Below are positions 21,440 to 29,376 of a DNA stretch of 31,628 nucleotides, one piece after another. The DNA lies in the IMG/VR virus record IMGVR_UViG_3300031825_000056, positions 1-31,628 of that record. The stretch is one strand, 5' to 3'. Numbering within the stretch: the first letter of the stretch is position 1; every line of letters starts with the position of its first letter. A model generated the notes under the pieces. The model made no database searches, was not told the origin of the DNA, and worked only from the letters and a program-made list of their open reading frames with translations. Source of the stretch: a virus. The position numbers were made by a program, and so were the translations under genes.

Positions 21440-21447
21440 TACGCCGC

Positions 21448-21954
21448 ATGTCGACCGAACCCGTCGAAGACTCGCTGTGGGCGCAGCGCTGCGGCGTGCT
21501 GCACAAGGCCTGGGTGCAACTGCGCTATCAGCGCCGGCGCCAGCGGTTCTTTGACCTGGTCGACAAGACCACGAAGGCCGCCACAGTGCTGCTGGGCGCT
21601 TCGCTGCTTGGCCGCGAGCTGCAGAACCTACTGCCCTATGTTGCCTCGGCGATCTCCGCTCTCGGACTGCTGGCGCTGGTCTTCGGCTACGGCGACCGCA
21701 AGCAGCTGCACAAGGAACTTGCCGAACAGGCGGCCGCGTTGATCGCCGCCATAGAACTGGTGCCGGCGGGCGAACTCTCGGCTGGAACAACCGCGCGATG
21801 GGCCGCGGACTACGCGCGCCTATGCCTGAAGTCGCCGCCGCCGCTGAAGACCCTCACGATGATGTGCGAGCGCGAGCAGGCCACAGCCGACGGCCACCCC
21901 GAGCATGTCCCGCGGCAGCCACTGCCGCGCCGCCTGCTCGCTGATTTCGTGTAG
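21448..21954 (+). CDS. SLATT-like two-helix membrane protein, 168 aa
   Basis: 168 residues. An amphipathic N-terminal helix (WAQRCGVLHKAWVQLRYQRR) is followed by a membrane hairpin (~43-60 and ~63-81, ALGLLALVFGYGD). A cytoplasmic helical region follows (KQLHKELAEQAAALIAAIEL), with a Pro/Leu-rich C-terminus. This is the topology of SLATT-type 2TM effectors associated with nucleotide-signalling defence systems, though relatives without known function also occur in Mu-like prophages. No nucleotide-synthase partner is present. There is no ribosome binding site. The family call is tentative. Confidence 0.6.
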   Translation: MSTEPVEDSLWAQRCGVLHKAWVQLRYQRRRQRFFDLVDKTTKAATVLLGASLLGRELQNLLPYVASAISALGLLALVFGYGDRKQLHKELAEQAAALIAAIELVPAGELSAGTTARWAADYARLCLKSPPPLKTLTMMCEREQATADGHPEHVPRQPLPRRLLADFV

Positions 21955-22025
21955 CGTGCCCCATTCGTGATGAATTGAACCGCTCCAATTAGCCAGCATC
22001 GCGCGCGCGCGGCACTCTGCCGTGC
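21955..22025 (+). promoter_or_regulatory. Spacer before the lysis operon, possible late promoter
   Basis: The 71 bp precede the rightward lysis/packaging operon. AATTG-N7-CAATT (21974-21990) is an inverted repeat, and TTGAAC (21975-21980) resembles a -35 box, but no good -10 follows at the right distance. This fits an activator-dependent promoter, for example one using the Mor-family protein, whose sites in Mu are imperfect inverted repeats. The spacer also contains a CG-alternating run (22000-22011). Confidence 0.35.
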
Positions 22026-22391
22026 ATGAAGCTCAACGATTCGATCCCGATCTGGCTGCGCGCTCCGCGCAACTCCCTCTGGCTGGCTGCGGCCCTCGTG
22101 CTGCTGGCGCTGATCGCTGCGATCTCGCCGGTGCAGCTGCCGGTGGTGGCGTACAAGGCAGCACTGATCGCGCTGGCGGCCGTGCTGGGCTACTGGCTGG
22201 ACCGCGCGCTCTTTCCCTACGCGCGTCCTGACGGCTACCTGGTGCGCGACTGGCGCCACGGCACGACTGCGCCGACAGGTGATGCCGACTTCCCGGTGGT
22301 GCCGGCCTACCTGCAGGTGTTCTGCCACGCGATGCTGCGCCGCGCGATCGTGATCGCCGCGGTGGTGGTGGGCGTGGCGCTGGGGCTGTGA
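22026..22391 (+). CDS. Putative 2/3TM holin
   Basis: 121 residues with three hydrophobic segments (~18-35 LWLAAALVLLALIAAIS; ~40-57 AYKAALIALAAVLGYWLD; ~104-121 RRAIVIAAVVVGVALGL) and a soluble loop between the second and third. The sequence fits the 'putative 2/3TM holin' family of Mu-like phages (GYWLDRALFPYARP). It would form inner-membrane lesions at lysis and lies directly upstream of the endolysin gene, whose ATG overlaps its stop (TGATG). No clear ribosome binding site precedes it. Confidence 0.8.
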   Translation: MKLNDSIPIWLRAPRNSLWLAAALVLLALIAAISPVQLPVVAYKAALIALAAVLGYWLDRALFPYARPDGYLVRDWRHGTTAPTGDADFPVVPAYLQVFCHAMLRRAIVIAAVVVGVALGL

Positions 22392-23098
22392 TGCTCAGGC
22401 GCGCGCTGCAGGACTTGGTGCTCGCGGTCGCGTCCGTGGTGCTTTGCCTCGGGCTGGCCTTCGCGCTGCCTGGCTGCAAGCAGCAGGCCGAACCGCCGGC
22501 CGCAGCCGCAGCCGGGGTGACGGCGGACCCAAGGCCGCAGCCGACGCCGGCGGCTGCGCCGCAGGCAGGGCCGGTTCCACGCGCGGCGCTGGCCTATCGC
22601 GCCGACCTCACGCGCACGGCGCGCGCCGTGTGGGGCCTGGATGCGCCGGTGCCCGCGTTCGCGGCGCAGGTGCACCAGGAATCGGGCTGGAACGCGCAGG
22701 CGGTGTCGCGCGTGGGCGCGGTCGGCCTGGCGCAATTCATGCCGGCCACCAGCCGCTGGATCGGGGACATCGATCCGCAGTTGCGCAGCAACCAGCCGTT
22801 CAGCCCGGGCTGGGCCTTGCGCGCGCTGGTGACCTACGACCTGTGGCTGTTCGATCGCACACCCCTGGCCTACGCCGAGCGTGACCGGTTCTGGGTGGCG
22901 CTGCGGGCCTACAACGGCGGACTCGGGCACTGGCAGGCGGAGGCGCGCAAGGCTGCAGGCGCCAGCCGCCAGGATGTGGATGCCGCCTGCGGCACCGCCA
23001 AGCGCGCGCGCGCCCATTGCCGCGAGAACCTGGACTACCCGCACCGCATCCTGGTGCTGCTGCAGCCGCGCTATGCGGCCTGGGGCCGCACGGTATGA
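22391..23098 (+). CDS. Transglycosylase-type endolysin
   Basis: 235 residues. An N-terminal hydrophobic segment (residues ~9-28, LVLAVASVVLCLGLAFALPG) ends in LPGC, a poor lipobox, so it may be a membrane-anchored (signal-anchor) or lipoprotein form. A Pro/Ala linker spans ~31-65. The SLT-type lytic domain follows: catalytic E97 in HQESGWNAQA, GLAQFMPAT (112-120) and AYNGG (173-177). It cleaves peptidoglycan glycosidic bonds in the periplasm. It lies between holin and spanin genes. Confidence 0.88.
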   Translation: MLRRALQDLVLAVASVVLCLGLAFALPGCKQQAEPPAAAAAGVTADPRPQPTPAAAPQAGPVPRAALAYRADLTRTARAVWGLDAPVPAFAAQVHQESGWNAQAVSRVGAVGLAQFMPATSRWIGDIDPQLRSNQPFSPGWALRALVTYDLWLFDRTPLAYAERDRFWVALRAYNGGLGHWQAEARKAAGASRQDVDAACGTAKRARAHCRENLDYPHRILVLLQPRYAAWGRTV

Positions 23099-23511
23099 GC
23101 CGCGCGATGCTGGCACTGGCCGCCTTGACGGCCTGCCTGGCCGGAACGGTGGGCGGCTACTGGTACGGCCACGACCAGGGCGTGTTGGCCGAGTCGGCGC
23201 GGCGCGACGGCCGGGCGGTGAAAGATCTGGGCGCACTGATCGAGTCGCACAAGGGGTTGATCCGTCAGGCCGCCGCCGCCAGCAAGGCGATGCGCACGGC
23301 CGTCGCCCGCCGGGCCGCGCAAGACGCGCAAAGCACTCAGGAGATCAGGGATGCGCTCACCGCTACTGCTGCCAGCCGCGATGGCTGCGTGTTTCCTGCT
23401 GGCGTCATGCGCCAGCTCGCCGACGCCCGTGAGCGCGCCGCCCAGGCCGCTGCCGGCGGAGTACGCGGTGCGTTGCCCGGCGCCAGCAGCAGCGCCGCCC
23501 CTGACCGGTGA
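23095..23511 (+). CDS. Rz-like inner-membrane spanin subunit
   Basis: 138 residues. The N-terminal membrane anchor (MLALAALTACLAGTVGGYWY) is followed by a helical periplasmic part (SKAMRTAVARRAAQDAQSTQ, MRQLADARERAAQAAA). The ATG overlaps the endolysin stop. The Rz1-like gene starts inside it in another frame. Together the two would span the periplasm and fuse inner and outer membranes at the last step of lysis. Sequence conservation in this family is low; the call rests on topology and gene nesting. Confidence 0.8.
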   Translation: MSRAMLALAALTACLAGTVGGYWYGHDQGVLAESARRDGRAVKDLGALIESHKGLIRQAAAASKAMRTAVARRAAQDAQSTQEIRDALTATAASRDGCVFPAGVMRQLADARERAAQAAAGGVRGALPGASSSAAPDR

Positions 23512-23617
23512 GGTTGACCCGGTGGCTGCGGCGCTCAAGGAACTCTATGACCTGTACGGCCTGTGCGCGGGCCGGCTGGTCGACCTGTTGGACTGGATCG
23601 ACGGAGGGCAGCAGTGA
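23351..23617 (+). CDS. Rz1-like outer-membrane spanin lipoprotein
   Basis: 88 residues, starting inside the Rz-like gene in a different frame and ending 106 bp beyond it. It has a signal peptide with a good lipobox (LLASC, C20) and a Pro-rich mature N-terminus (SPTPVSAPPRPLP), both typical of Rz1. Its C-terminal extension (LKELYDLYGLCAGRLVDLLD) is longer than in lambda Rz1. It is lipid-anchored in the outer membrane and contacts Rz. Confidence 0.82.
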   Translation: MRSPLLLPAAMAACFLLASCASSPTPVSAPPRPLPAEYAVRCPAPAAAPPLTGEVDPVAAALKELYDLYGLCAGRLVDLLDWIDGGQQ

Positions 23618-23967
23618 TCCTGCAGATTGATTTCATCTGGCTCGTGGCGCTGCTGCTGGCGTTCTTCGGCGCGGCGGCGGGCGCCGCCAAGATCATGCTG
23701 GGCCAGAGCCAGCGGCACCAAGCCACGCTGCACAAGGCGCTGACGGACCGCCTGGACGCGATCGAGGTGGCCAGCCGCGAGGAGGCCAGCCAATGGCAGC
23801 GGGTGGAGCGCGAGTTCCTGCGGTTCCAGGCCGAGCTGCCGGTGCACTACGTGCGGCGCGAGGACTACATCCGCGGCCAGAGCGTGATCGAGGCCAAGCT
23901 CGACGGCCTGGCGACCAAGCTGGAGAACGCGCAGCTGCGCGGAATGATCCACGGAGCAACGTCATGA
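23614..23967 (+). CDS. Mu gp25-like protein (DUF2730)
   Basis: 117 residues. The GTG start overlaps the Rz1 stop (GTGA). It has one N-terminal membrane helix (FIWLVALLLAFFGAAAGAAK) and a long coiled coil (RHQATLHKALTDRLDAIEVA), ending in KLDGLATKLENAQLRGMIHG. This is the layout of the DUF2730/gp25 family encoded between the lysis and terminase genes of Mu-like phages. The function is unknown, perhaps lysis-associated. Confidence 0.8.
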   Translation: MILQIDFIWLVALLLAFFGAAAGAAKIMLGQSQRHQATLHKALTDRLDAIEVASREEASQWQRVEREFLRFQAELPVHYVRREDYIRGQSVIEAKLDGLATKLENAQLRGMIHGATS

Positions 23968-24278
23968 ACATGCATTTCGACGTGGCCAAGGTGCGGCGCG
24001 AGTCGCTGCGCTGGCTGATTCTGCTGACGCTGAACAACGCGCGGCCGCTCGGCTCGTTCGAAGGGCCGATCCTGTCGGTGGCGCAGAGCGAGTACCCCGA
24101 CGCGACTGCGCTGGAGCTGCGACGCGAACTGGACTACCTGGCCGATCGCGAACTGGTGACGCTGGACAAGCAGCCCAGCGGCCGCTGGCATGCGGACCTC
24201 ACGCGCTTCGGAACCGACGTCGCCGAATACACGGTGGACTGCGACCCGGGCATCGCACGGCCGCAAAAGTACTGGTGA
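23964..24278 (+). CDS. Mu gp26-like protein
   Basis: 104 residues beginning MNMHFDVAKVRRESLRWLIL. A winged-helix-like fold is likely: LRRELDYLADRELVTLDKQP matches a recognition helix plus wing, followed by WHADLTRFGTDVAEYTVDC. The start overlaps the previous stop (ATGA). In Mu, gp26 lies between gp25 and the small terminase, exactly as here. Its role is not known; DNA binding in packaging is plausible. Confidence 0.8.
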   Translation: MNMHFDVAKVRRESLRWLILLTLNNARPLGSFEGPILSVAQSEYPDATALELRRELDYLADRELVTLDKQPSGRWHADLTRFGTDVAEYTVDCDPGIARPQKYW

Positions 24279-24282
24279 GGCG

Positions 24283-24855
24283 ATGGGCCGCAAGAGCACC
24301 ATCACGCGCCTGCCGCTGGAGATCAAGGCCTACATCGAGGCCATGCTCGCCACCGGCGGGCAAACGCTCGATGAGCTGATCGCCGACCTGCGCGAGCGCT
24401 TTCCTGCGGAAGCGCATGCTGGCGATCTGCCCAGCCGCAGCGCGATCGGCCGCTACGGGTTGAAGCTGGAGCGCCGCCTGTCGGCCATCAAGGCCAGCAC
24501 CGAGGCGGCGCGCCTGATCCAGCAGCACGCCGGGGACAACCAGGACGCGCGCAGCGAGGCGCTGACAGCGCTGGTGCAGACCGAGCTGTTCGAAGCCATC
24601 CTGTCGCTGCAGGAGGCCGACGATCCCGACCTCGATCCCGGCGAGCGCGTGGGCATGCTCAGTGCGGCTGCGAAGAACATCGCCACGCTCACGCGCAGCA
24701 GCGTGAACCTGAAGAAGTTTCAGGCCGAGGTGGAGGAAACCACCCGCCGCAAGCTGCTTGAAGAGCAGCGCGCCAAGCTCGACGCCATGGGCAACAAGGG
24801 CGGCGTGACCGAGGACACGAAGCGGCAAATTCGCGAAGCGCTGGGGATCACGTGA
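24283..24855 (+). CDS. Small terminase subunit (Mu gp27, DUF3486)
   Basis: 190 residues. It opens MGRKSTITRLPLEIKAYIEA, with a helix-turn-helix-like segment (LDELIADLRERFP, then LPSRSAIGRYGLKLERRLSA). A central helical oligomerisation region follows (DLDPGERVGMLSAAAKNIAT), then a charged C-terminus with ETTRRKLLEEQRAKLDAMGN. This is the DUF3486 family, the Mu-type small terminase that recognises the phage end for headful packaging. It is followed by a short membrane-type ORF and the large terminase. Confidence 0.9.
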   Translation: MGRKSTITRLPLEIKAYIEAMLATGGQTLDELIADLRERFPAEAHAGDLPSRSAIGRYGLKLERRLSAIKASTEAARLIQQHAGDNQDARSEALTALVQTELFEAILSLQEADDPDLDPGERVGMLSAAAKNIATLTRSSVNLKKFQAEVEETTRRKLLEEQRAKLDAMGNKGGVTEDTKRQIREALGIT

Positions 24856-25085
24856 TGGGCGCGCTCGAACGCTACGGACAGAAGCTGAAGAGACGCATCG
24901 ATCGCCTTCGAGGCAGTGCCGGCGCCCGCCGGCGGCGCAAACTTGTGCGCAACGTCGCAATGCTGCCCCTTGTTGTGGCGTGCTGGCCCATCACAGTGGC
25001 TGCCTATTCGTTTGAATGGTGCGCCGAGTGGGCGGCGCGCGGAGCGCGGCGCCTCGGCGATGCCATGCCGCGTTGGGAGCTGTGA
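24855..25085 (+). CDS. Small basic single-helix membrane protein, 76 aa
   Basis: 76 residues; the ATG overlaps the TerS stop (TGATG) and the stop overlaps the TerL start (TGATG). The N-terminal ~30 residues are strongly basic (KLKRRIDRLRGSAGARRRRK). They are followed by a hydrophobic helix (VAMLPLVVACWPITVAAYSF) and an amphipathic end. It lies between the two terminase genes, where Mu has nothing comparable to my knowledge. The function is unknown; membrane- or DNA-associated. Confidence 0.65.
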   Translation: MGALERYGQKLKRRIDRLRGSAGARRRRKLVRNVAMLPLVVACWPITVAAYSFEWCAEWAARGARRLGDAMPRWEL

Positions 25086-26485
25086 TGCCGCGCAAGGGCA
25101 ACGCCAAGGTCATCCCCGCGAACCCGGACGGCATCTTCCTGCCGTTTCAGTCGCAATGGATCAAGGACACCAGCCGGCTGAAGCTGATGGAGAAGTCGCG
25201 GCAGATCGGCATCAGCTGGGCCACGGCCTACGCGGCCGACGAGCGCACCGCGGCGCAGGGGGCGCGCAACGACCAGTGGGTGAGCAGCCGCGACGATCTG
25301 CAGGCGCGCCTGTTCATCGAAGACTGCAAGATGTGGTCGGGCATCATGCACCTGGCCGCCAAGGACCTGGGCGAGGTGGTGATCGACGCCAAGGACAAGC
25401 TGACGGCCTACGTGCTGCAGTTCGCCAGCGGCAAGCGCATCCACAGCATGTCGAGCAACCCGGACGCGCAGGCCGGCAAGCGCGGCGGACGGATCCTGGA
25501 CGAGTTCGCGCTGCACCCCGACCCGCGCAAGCTGTGGGCGATCGCCTACCCGGGCATCACGTGGGGCGGCAGCATGGAGCTGATCTCCACGCACCGCGGC
25601 TCGCACAACTTCTTCAACCACCTCATTCGCGAGGCGCGCGAGCACGGCAACCCGAAGGGGATCAGCCTGCACCGGGTGACGCTGCAGGACGCGCTGGACC
25701 AGGGGTTCCTCTTCAAACTGCAGCAGATGCTGCCGGCCGACGACGAGCGCCAGGCGATGGACGAGGCCGGCTACTTCGAGTTCGTGCGCAAGGGCGCGGC
25801 AGACGAAGAGAGCTTCCAGCAGGAGTACATGTGCAACCCGGCCGACGACGATGTCGCCTTCCTGGAGTACTCGCTGATCACCTCGGCCGAATACAGCGCC
25901 GGCACCGACTGGCAGCGGATCGAGGGCGGGCGCCTGTTCGCCGGCGTGGACATCGGCCGCAAGAAGGACCTGACGGTGCTGTGGGTGCTCGAGCAGCTGG
26001 GCGACGTGCTGTACACGCGGCACGTCGAGCGCATGCAGAACATGCGCAAGAGCGACCAGGAAAAAATCATCTGGCCCTGGATCGAGCGCTGCGACCGCAG
26101 CTGCTGGGACATGACCGGCCTGGGCATCGGCTGGGTGGATGACGCCCAGGACCAGTTCGGCGAAGGCCGCGTCGAAGGCGTGACGTTCACCGGGCCGGTG
26201 AAAGAGGCGCTGGCCTATCCGCTGCGGGGCGATTTCGAGGACCGGGCGTTGCGCATCCCCTACGACCCCAAGGTGCGGGCCGACCTGCGCCAGGTGACCA
26301 AGGTGGTGACGCCGGCCGGGAACATCCGCTTCACCGCCGAGCGCACGCCGGACGGCCACGCCGACCACTTCTGGGCGCTGGCGCTGGCGAAGCACGCCGC
26401 GTCGATGCCTTCCGCGCCGATCGAGTTCATGAGCGGCGGCCCGCGCGAAAGCGCCCGCGACATTTCGGACTTCATCCATGGCTAA
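25085..26485 (+). CDS. Large terminase subunit (Mu gp28-like)
   Basis: 466 residues. The N-terminal ATPase has a Walker A-like SRQIGISW (38-45, with Ile where most relatives have Lys/Thr) and Walker B with acidic pair DE 139-140 (GGRILDEFAL). The C-terminal RNase H-like nuclease starts at ~286 with AGVDIGRKKD (D289) and has a later acidic position in CWDMTGLG. It packages phage and flanking host DNA into proheads by the headful mechanism. It overlaps the portal gene by 8 bp. Confidence 0.93.
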   Translation: MPRKGNAKVIPANPDGIFLPFQSQWIKDTSRLKLMEKSRQIGISWATAYAADERTAAQGARNDQWVSSRDDLQARLFIEDCKMWSGIMHLAAKDLGEVVIDAKDKLTAYVLQFASGKRIHSMSSNPDAQAGKRGGRILDEFALHPDPRKLWAIAYPGITWGGSMELISTHRGSHNFFNHLIREAREHGNPKGISLHRVTLQDALDQGFLFKLQQMLPADDERQAMDEAGYFEFVRKGAADEESFQQEYMCNPADDDVAFLEYSLITSAEYSAGTDWQRIEGGRLFAGVDIGRKKDLTVLWVLEQLGDVLYTRHVERMQNMRKSDQEKIIWPWIERCDRSCWDMTGLGIGWVDDAQDQFGEGRVEGVTFTGPVKEALAYPLRGDFEDRALRIPYDPKVRADLRQVTKVVTPAGNIRFTAERTPDGHADHFWALALAKHAASMPSAPIEFMSGGPRESARDISDFIHG

Positions 26486-28004
26486 AAGCACCACCCCGAA
26501 GGCTGGCCGGCCGCCGGCGCCCGAGCTGAACACGGAGTTCGCCAATCGGCTGCGCGATCCGTTCGAGACCACCTACATGGGGGTCATCCAGACGAACGAC
26601 CCGCTGCTGCTGGAGCGCGGCAACGCCGGCGCGGCGATCTACCGCGACCTCAAGCGCGACGGCAAGGTGTTCGACGGCCTGCAAAAGCGTCAGCTGGCGC
26701 TGGTCGGCAAGGCCTGGCAGGTCGAGCCGCGCGAAAAGTCGGAAGCCGGCACCCGGGATGCCGAGACCGTCACGGCCATCCTCAAGAGCTTCAGCTTCGA
26801 CAAGCTCTGTTCGGAGCTGCTGGACGCGCTGATCACCGGGTTCGTGGTGGCCGAGATCGTCTGGACGGTGCGCGACAACCTGGTGGTGCCGGCACGGGTG
26901 GTCAAGCGCGCGCAGCGGCGGTTCAAGTACGTCCAGGCCGACCAGGACACCACGCCCGCGCTGCACCTGCTCACGCGCTCGAACATGCTGACCGGCGAGC
27001 CGGTCCCGGAGCGCAAGTTCATCGTCCACCGCGTCAACCCCGAGGATGACAACCCGTACGGCACCGGCCTGGGCCTGCAGTTGTATTGGCCGGTGTTCTT
27101 CAAGCGCAAGGGCGTGGTGGCTTGGAACAAGCTGTGCGACCGCTTCGGCTCGCCCACGCCGCACGGCAAGTACCCCCGCGGCTCCGGTCCCAAGGAAAAG
27201 AGCACGCTGGCCGACGCGTTGCGGGCCATGAGCAACGACGGCTACCTGATGACGCCCGAAGGCATGGAGATTGCACTGCTGGAGAGCAAGCTGTCGGGCA
27301 ACGTCACGACGCAGCAGGCCCTGTGCGAGTACATGGACGACTGGATCGCGGCCGTGCTGACCGGGCAGGAGGCGCGTTCCGGCAGCGGCGGCGCGCTGGC
27401 CGCGGCCAGTCAGGAACGGCAGGACGTGCGCGAGGACCTGACGCAGGCGGACAGCGACCTGCTGTCGGAAACGCTCAACGCGACGCTGCTGGCGTGGATC
27501 TGCGAGCTCAATGGCCTGGCGCCCTGCCTGGTGTACCGCCAGGTCAAGCAGGAGGAAGACCTCAAGGCCATGGCCGAGACGGACAAGATCGTCTCCGACA
27601 TGGGGTTCCAGCTGAGCCTGGACCAGGTGCGCGCGAAATACGGCGACGGCTGGGAGAAAAAGGCAACGCCGGCCGCGCCAGCTCGCGTTGTGAACAACGG
27701 GAACGGCGGTGGTGAACAACAGCCCGCCGCATCGGCCGATTTTGCGGAGATGGAGCCGCGTGACGCCATCGATCACCTGGTGGACGAAGCGCTGGGTGAC
27801 TGGGAGCCGCTGATGTCGCCCATCGCCGCGCAACTGCAGGCCCTGCTCAATGACGCGGCGGCCAAGGGCGAGACCGCGCAGCAGCTGCTCGATCGCCTGC
27901 CGCAGCTGCTGGCCGAGCTGGACGTCGGGCCGCTGCAGGAAGACCTGGCGCGCACCGCGTTTGCCGCGCGCTTGGGTGCCAACGCCGGCCTGGAAAACAC
28001 CTGA
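26478..28004 (+). CDS. Portal protein (Mu gp29, DUF935)
   Basis: 508 residues with the DUF935 pattern: FANRLRDPFETTYMGVIQTN, KRDGKVFDGLQKRQLALVGK, LITGFVVAEIVWTV, NPYGTGLGLQLYWPVFFKRK, CDRFGSPTPHGKYPRGSG, and the C-terminal QADSDLLSETLNATLLAWIC. It forms the dodecameric ring at the capsid vertex through which DNA passes. A Pro/Ala/Asn-rich linker (~395-415) precedes a C-terminal helical part, as in Mu. The stop overlaps the MuF start (TGATG). Confidence 0.94.
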   Translation: MAKSTTPKAGRPPAPELNTEFANRLRDPFETTYMGVIQTNDPLLLERGNAGAAIYRDLKRDGKVFDGLQKRQLALVGKAWQVEPREKSEAGTRDAETVTAILKSFSFDKLCSELLDALITGFVVAEIVWTVRDNLVVPARVVKRAQRRFKYVQADQDTTPALHLLTRSNMLTGEPVPERKFIVHRVNPEDDNPYGTGLGLQLYWPVFFKRKGVVAWNKLCDRFGSPTPHGKYPRGSGPKEKSTLADALRAMSNDGYLMTPEGMEIALLESKLSGNVTTQQALCEYMDDWIAAVLTGQEARSGSGGALAAASQERQDVREDLTQADSDLLSETLNATLLAWICELNGLAPCLVYRQVKQEEDLKAMAETDKIVSDMGFQLSLDQVRAKYGDGWEKKATPAAPARVVNNGNGGGEQQPAASADFAEMEPRDAIDHLVDEALGDWEPLMSPIAAQLQALLNDAAAKGETAQQLLDRLPQLLAELDVGPLQEDLARTAFAARLGANAGLENT

Positions 28005-28858
28005 TGGCCACCGAAGCCCAGGAATTCGCGAGATTGCGCACGCTCACGCCCACCGAGGCGGCGGCGTACCTGTCGCGGCGCGGCCAGCTCACCAGGACGT
28101 TCGCCTGGCAGGACCTCTGGCAGGACGAGCACGCGCAGCAGTTCACCGTCAGCCGCCTGGCCCGGCTCGATCTGCTGCAGGCGTTGCGCGACCAGATCGC
28201 CGGTTCGGTCAACGGCGACCTGTCGCGGCGCGATTTCCTGCGCGACGTCAAGACCATGCTGGTGCGCGCCGGCTGGTGGGGGCGAAAGACCGTACCGGAC
28301 CCGGTCACCGGCGAGGACGTAACCACGAAGTTCGATCCGGCTCGCCTCAAGCTGATCTACGACACCAACACCCGCATGGCGTACAGCGCCGGGCTGTGGG
28401 AGCGGATGGAGCGCAACCGCAGGACCCATCCCTACGCGCGCTACATCACGCTGCGCGATGACAAGGTGCGGCCCGCGCATCGGGCCTGGGACGGCGTGAC
28501 GCTGCCTCTGGACGATGCGTTCTGGCGCACCCACTACCCGCCCAACGGCTGGCGCTGCCGCTGCCGAGTGGTGGCGGTGAGCCGGCGCGATTACGAGCGC
28601 GGAACCACCCCGGGCGGCGCGGCGATGCGCAAGGCGGCGCCGCCGGTCGAAATGCGCGAGTGGATCGACCGGCGCACCGGCGAGATCAAGCTGGTGCCGG
28701 TCGGTATCGACCCTGGGTTCGGCTACAACGTCGGCGCCGCCAGCGCGCGAGCTGCCGCCCTGCAAGGCACCGTGAGCGAGAAGCTGTCCAAGGCATCGCC
28801 CGACTTGGCCCGCGCCGCGCGAGAGGCCGGCCTGGAGCCTGGAAAGGGGTCGCGATGA
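28004..28858 (+). CDS. MuF-like head morphogenesis protein (Mu gp30)
   Basis: 284 residues, shorter than Mu gp30 (about 430). The conserved core is clear: KLIYDTNTRMAYSAGLWERM, then RYITLRDDKVRPAHRAWDGV, WRTHYPPNGWRCRCRVVAVS, and the C-terminal DPGFGYNVG. These are hallmarks of the SPP1 gp7/MuF minihead family, minor capsid proteins linked to the portal. I see no C-terminal toxin-like extension of the kind found in some MuF proteins. The start and stop are coupled to the neighbours. Confidence 0.92.
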   Translation: MATEAQEFARLRTLTPTEAAAYLSRRGQLTRTFAWQDLWQDEHAQQFTVSRLARLDLLQALRDQIAGSVNGDLSRRDFLRDVKTMLVRAGWWGRKTVPDPVTGEDVTTKFDPARLKLIYDTNTRMAYSAGLWERMERNRRTHPYARYITLRDDKVRPAHRAWDGVTLPLDDAFWRTHYPPNGWRCRCRVVAVSRRDYERGTTPGGAAMRKAAPPVEMREWIDRRTGEIKLVPVGIDPGFGYNVGAASARAAALQGTVSEKLSKASPDLARAAREAGLEPGKGSR

Positions 28859-29331
28859 TCGATCTCAGCGTCGAGGTCAGCTCCAAGCCGGTCACCGACT
28901 CCCTGGCCCGGATCGCCCGCCGCCTGGGAAACCTGCAACCGGTCATGGACAGCATCGGACAAGAGCTGGAAAGCCGCGTCAGCGGCCGTTTCGAGACGCA
29001 GACCGACCCGCTCGGCCACCGATGGGCGCCCTGGGCCGAGTCAACCCGCGAGAACTATCCCGCCGACGGGTATGGACGCATCCTGGAACGCTACGGCGAC
29101 ATGGTGCGCAGCCTGACCCACGACGCCGACCGCAACAGCGTGCGGGTCGGCTTCGGTGCCGTAGCCGGCAAGGCGGGCGACGCCTACGCCGTGTACCACG
29201 AGTGGGGAACGGAACACATGCCGCGCCGCGGCCTGCTGATGGCGGACCCGGATGCCGGCACGCTGAGCCCGGAAGACGAGGCTGCCGTGCTCGACATCCT
29301 GTCGACCTGGCTGGAGGACGCCGCGAACTGA
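28855..29331 (+). CDS. Virion morphogenesis protein (Mu gpG)
   Basis: 158 residues of the phage virion morphogenesis family: GQELESRVSGRFETQTDPLG, then HRWAPWAESTRENYP, RILERYGDMVRSLTHDADRN, and YAVYHEWGTEHMPRRGLLMA near the C-terminus. In Mu, gpG is needed for head and tail completion and follows MuF. The ATG overlaps the MuF stop (ATGA). In this prophage it is the last conserved structural gene of the rightward block. The Mu order would continue with the protease gene, which here lies far to the left on the other strand. Confidence 0.92.
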   Translation: MIDLSVEVSSKPVTDSLARIARRLGNLQPVMDSIGQELESRVSGRFETQTDPLGHRWAPWAESTRENYPADGYGRILERYGDMVRSLTHDADRNSVRVGFGAVAGKAGDAYAVYHEWGTEHMPRRGLLMADPDAGTLSPEDEAAVLDILSTWLEDAAN

Positions 29332-29376
29332 TGCCGAAGGCGGGCCGGCCTTCGCCCGCGCCAGAGGAGTCTCACC

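Noticed and set aside
25004-27833. Minus-strand long frames opposite terminase and portal genes
   Set aside because: Antisense shadows; the plus-strand genes carry clear terminase and portal motifs.
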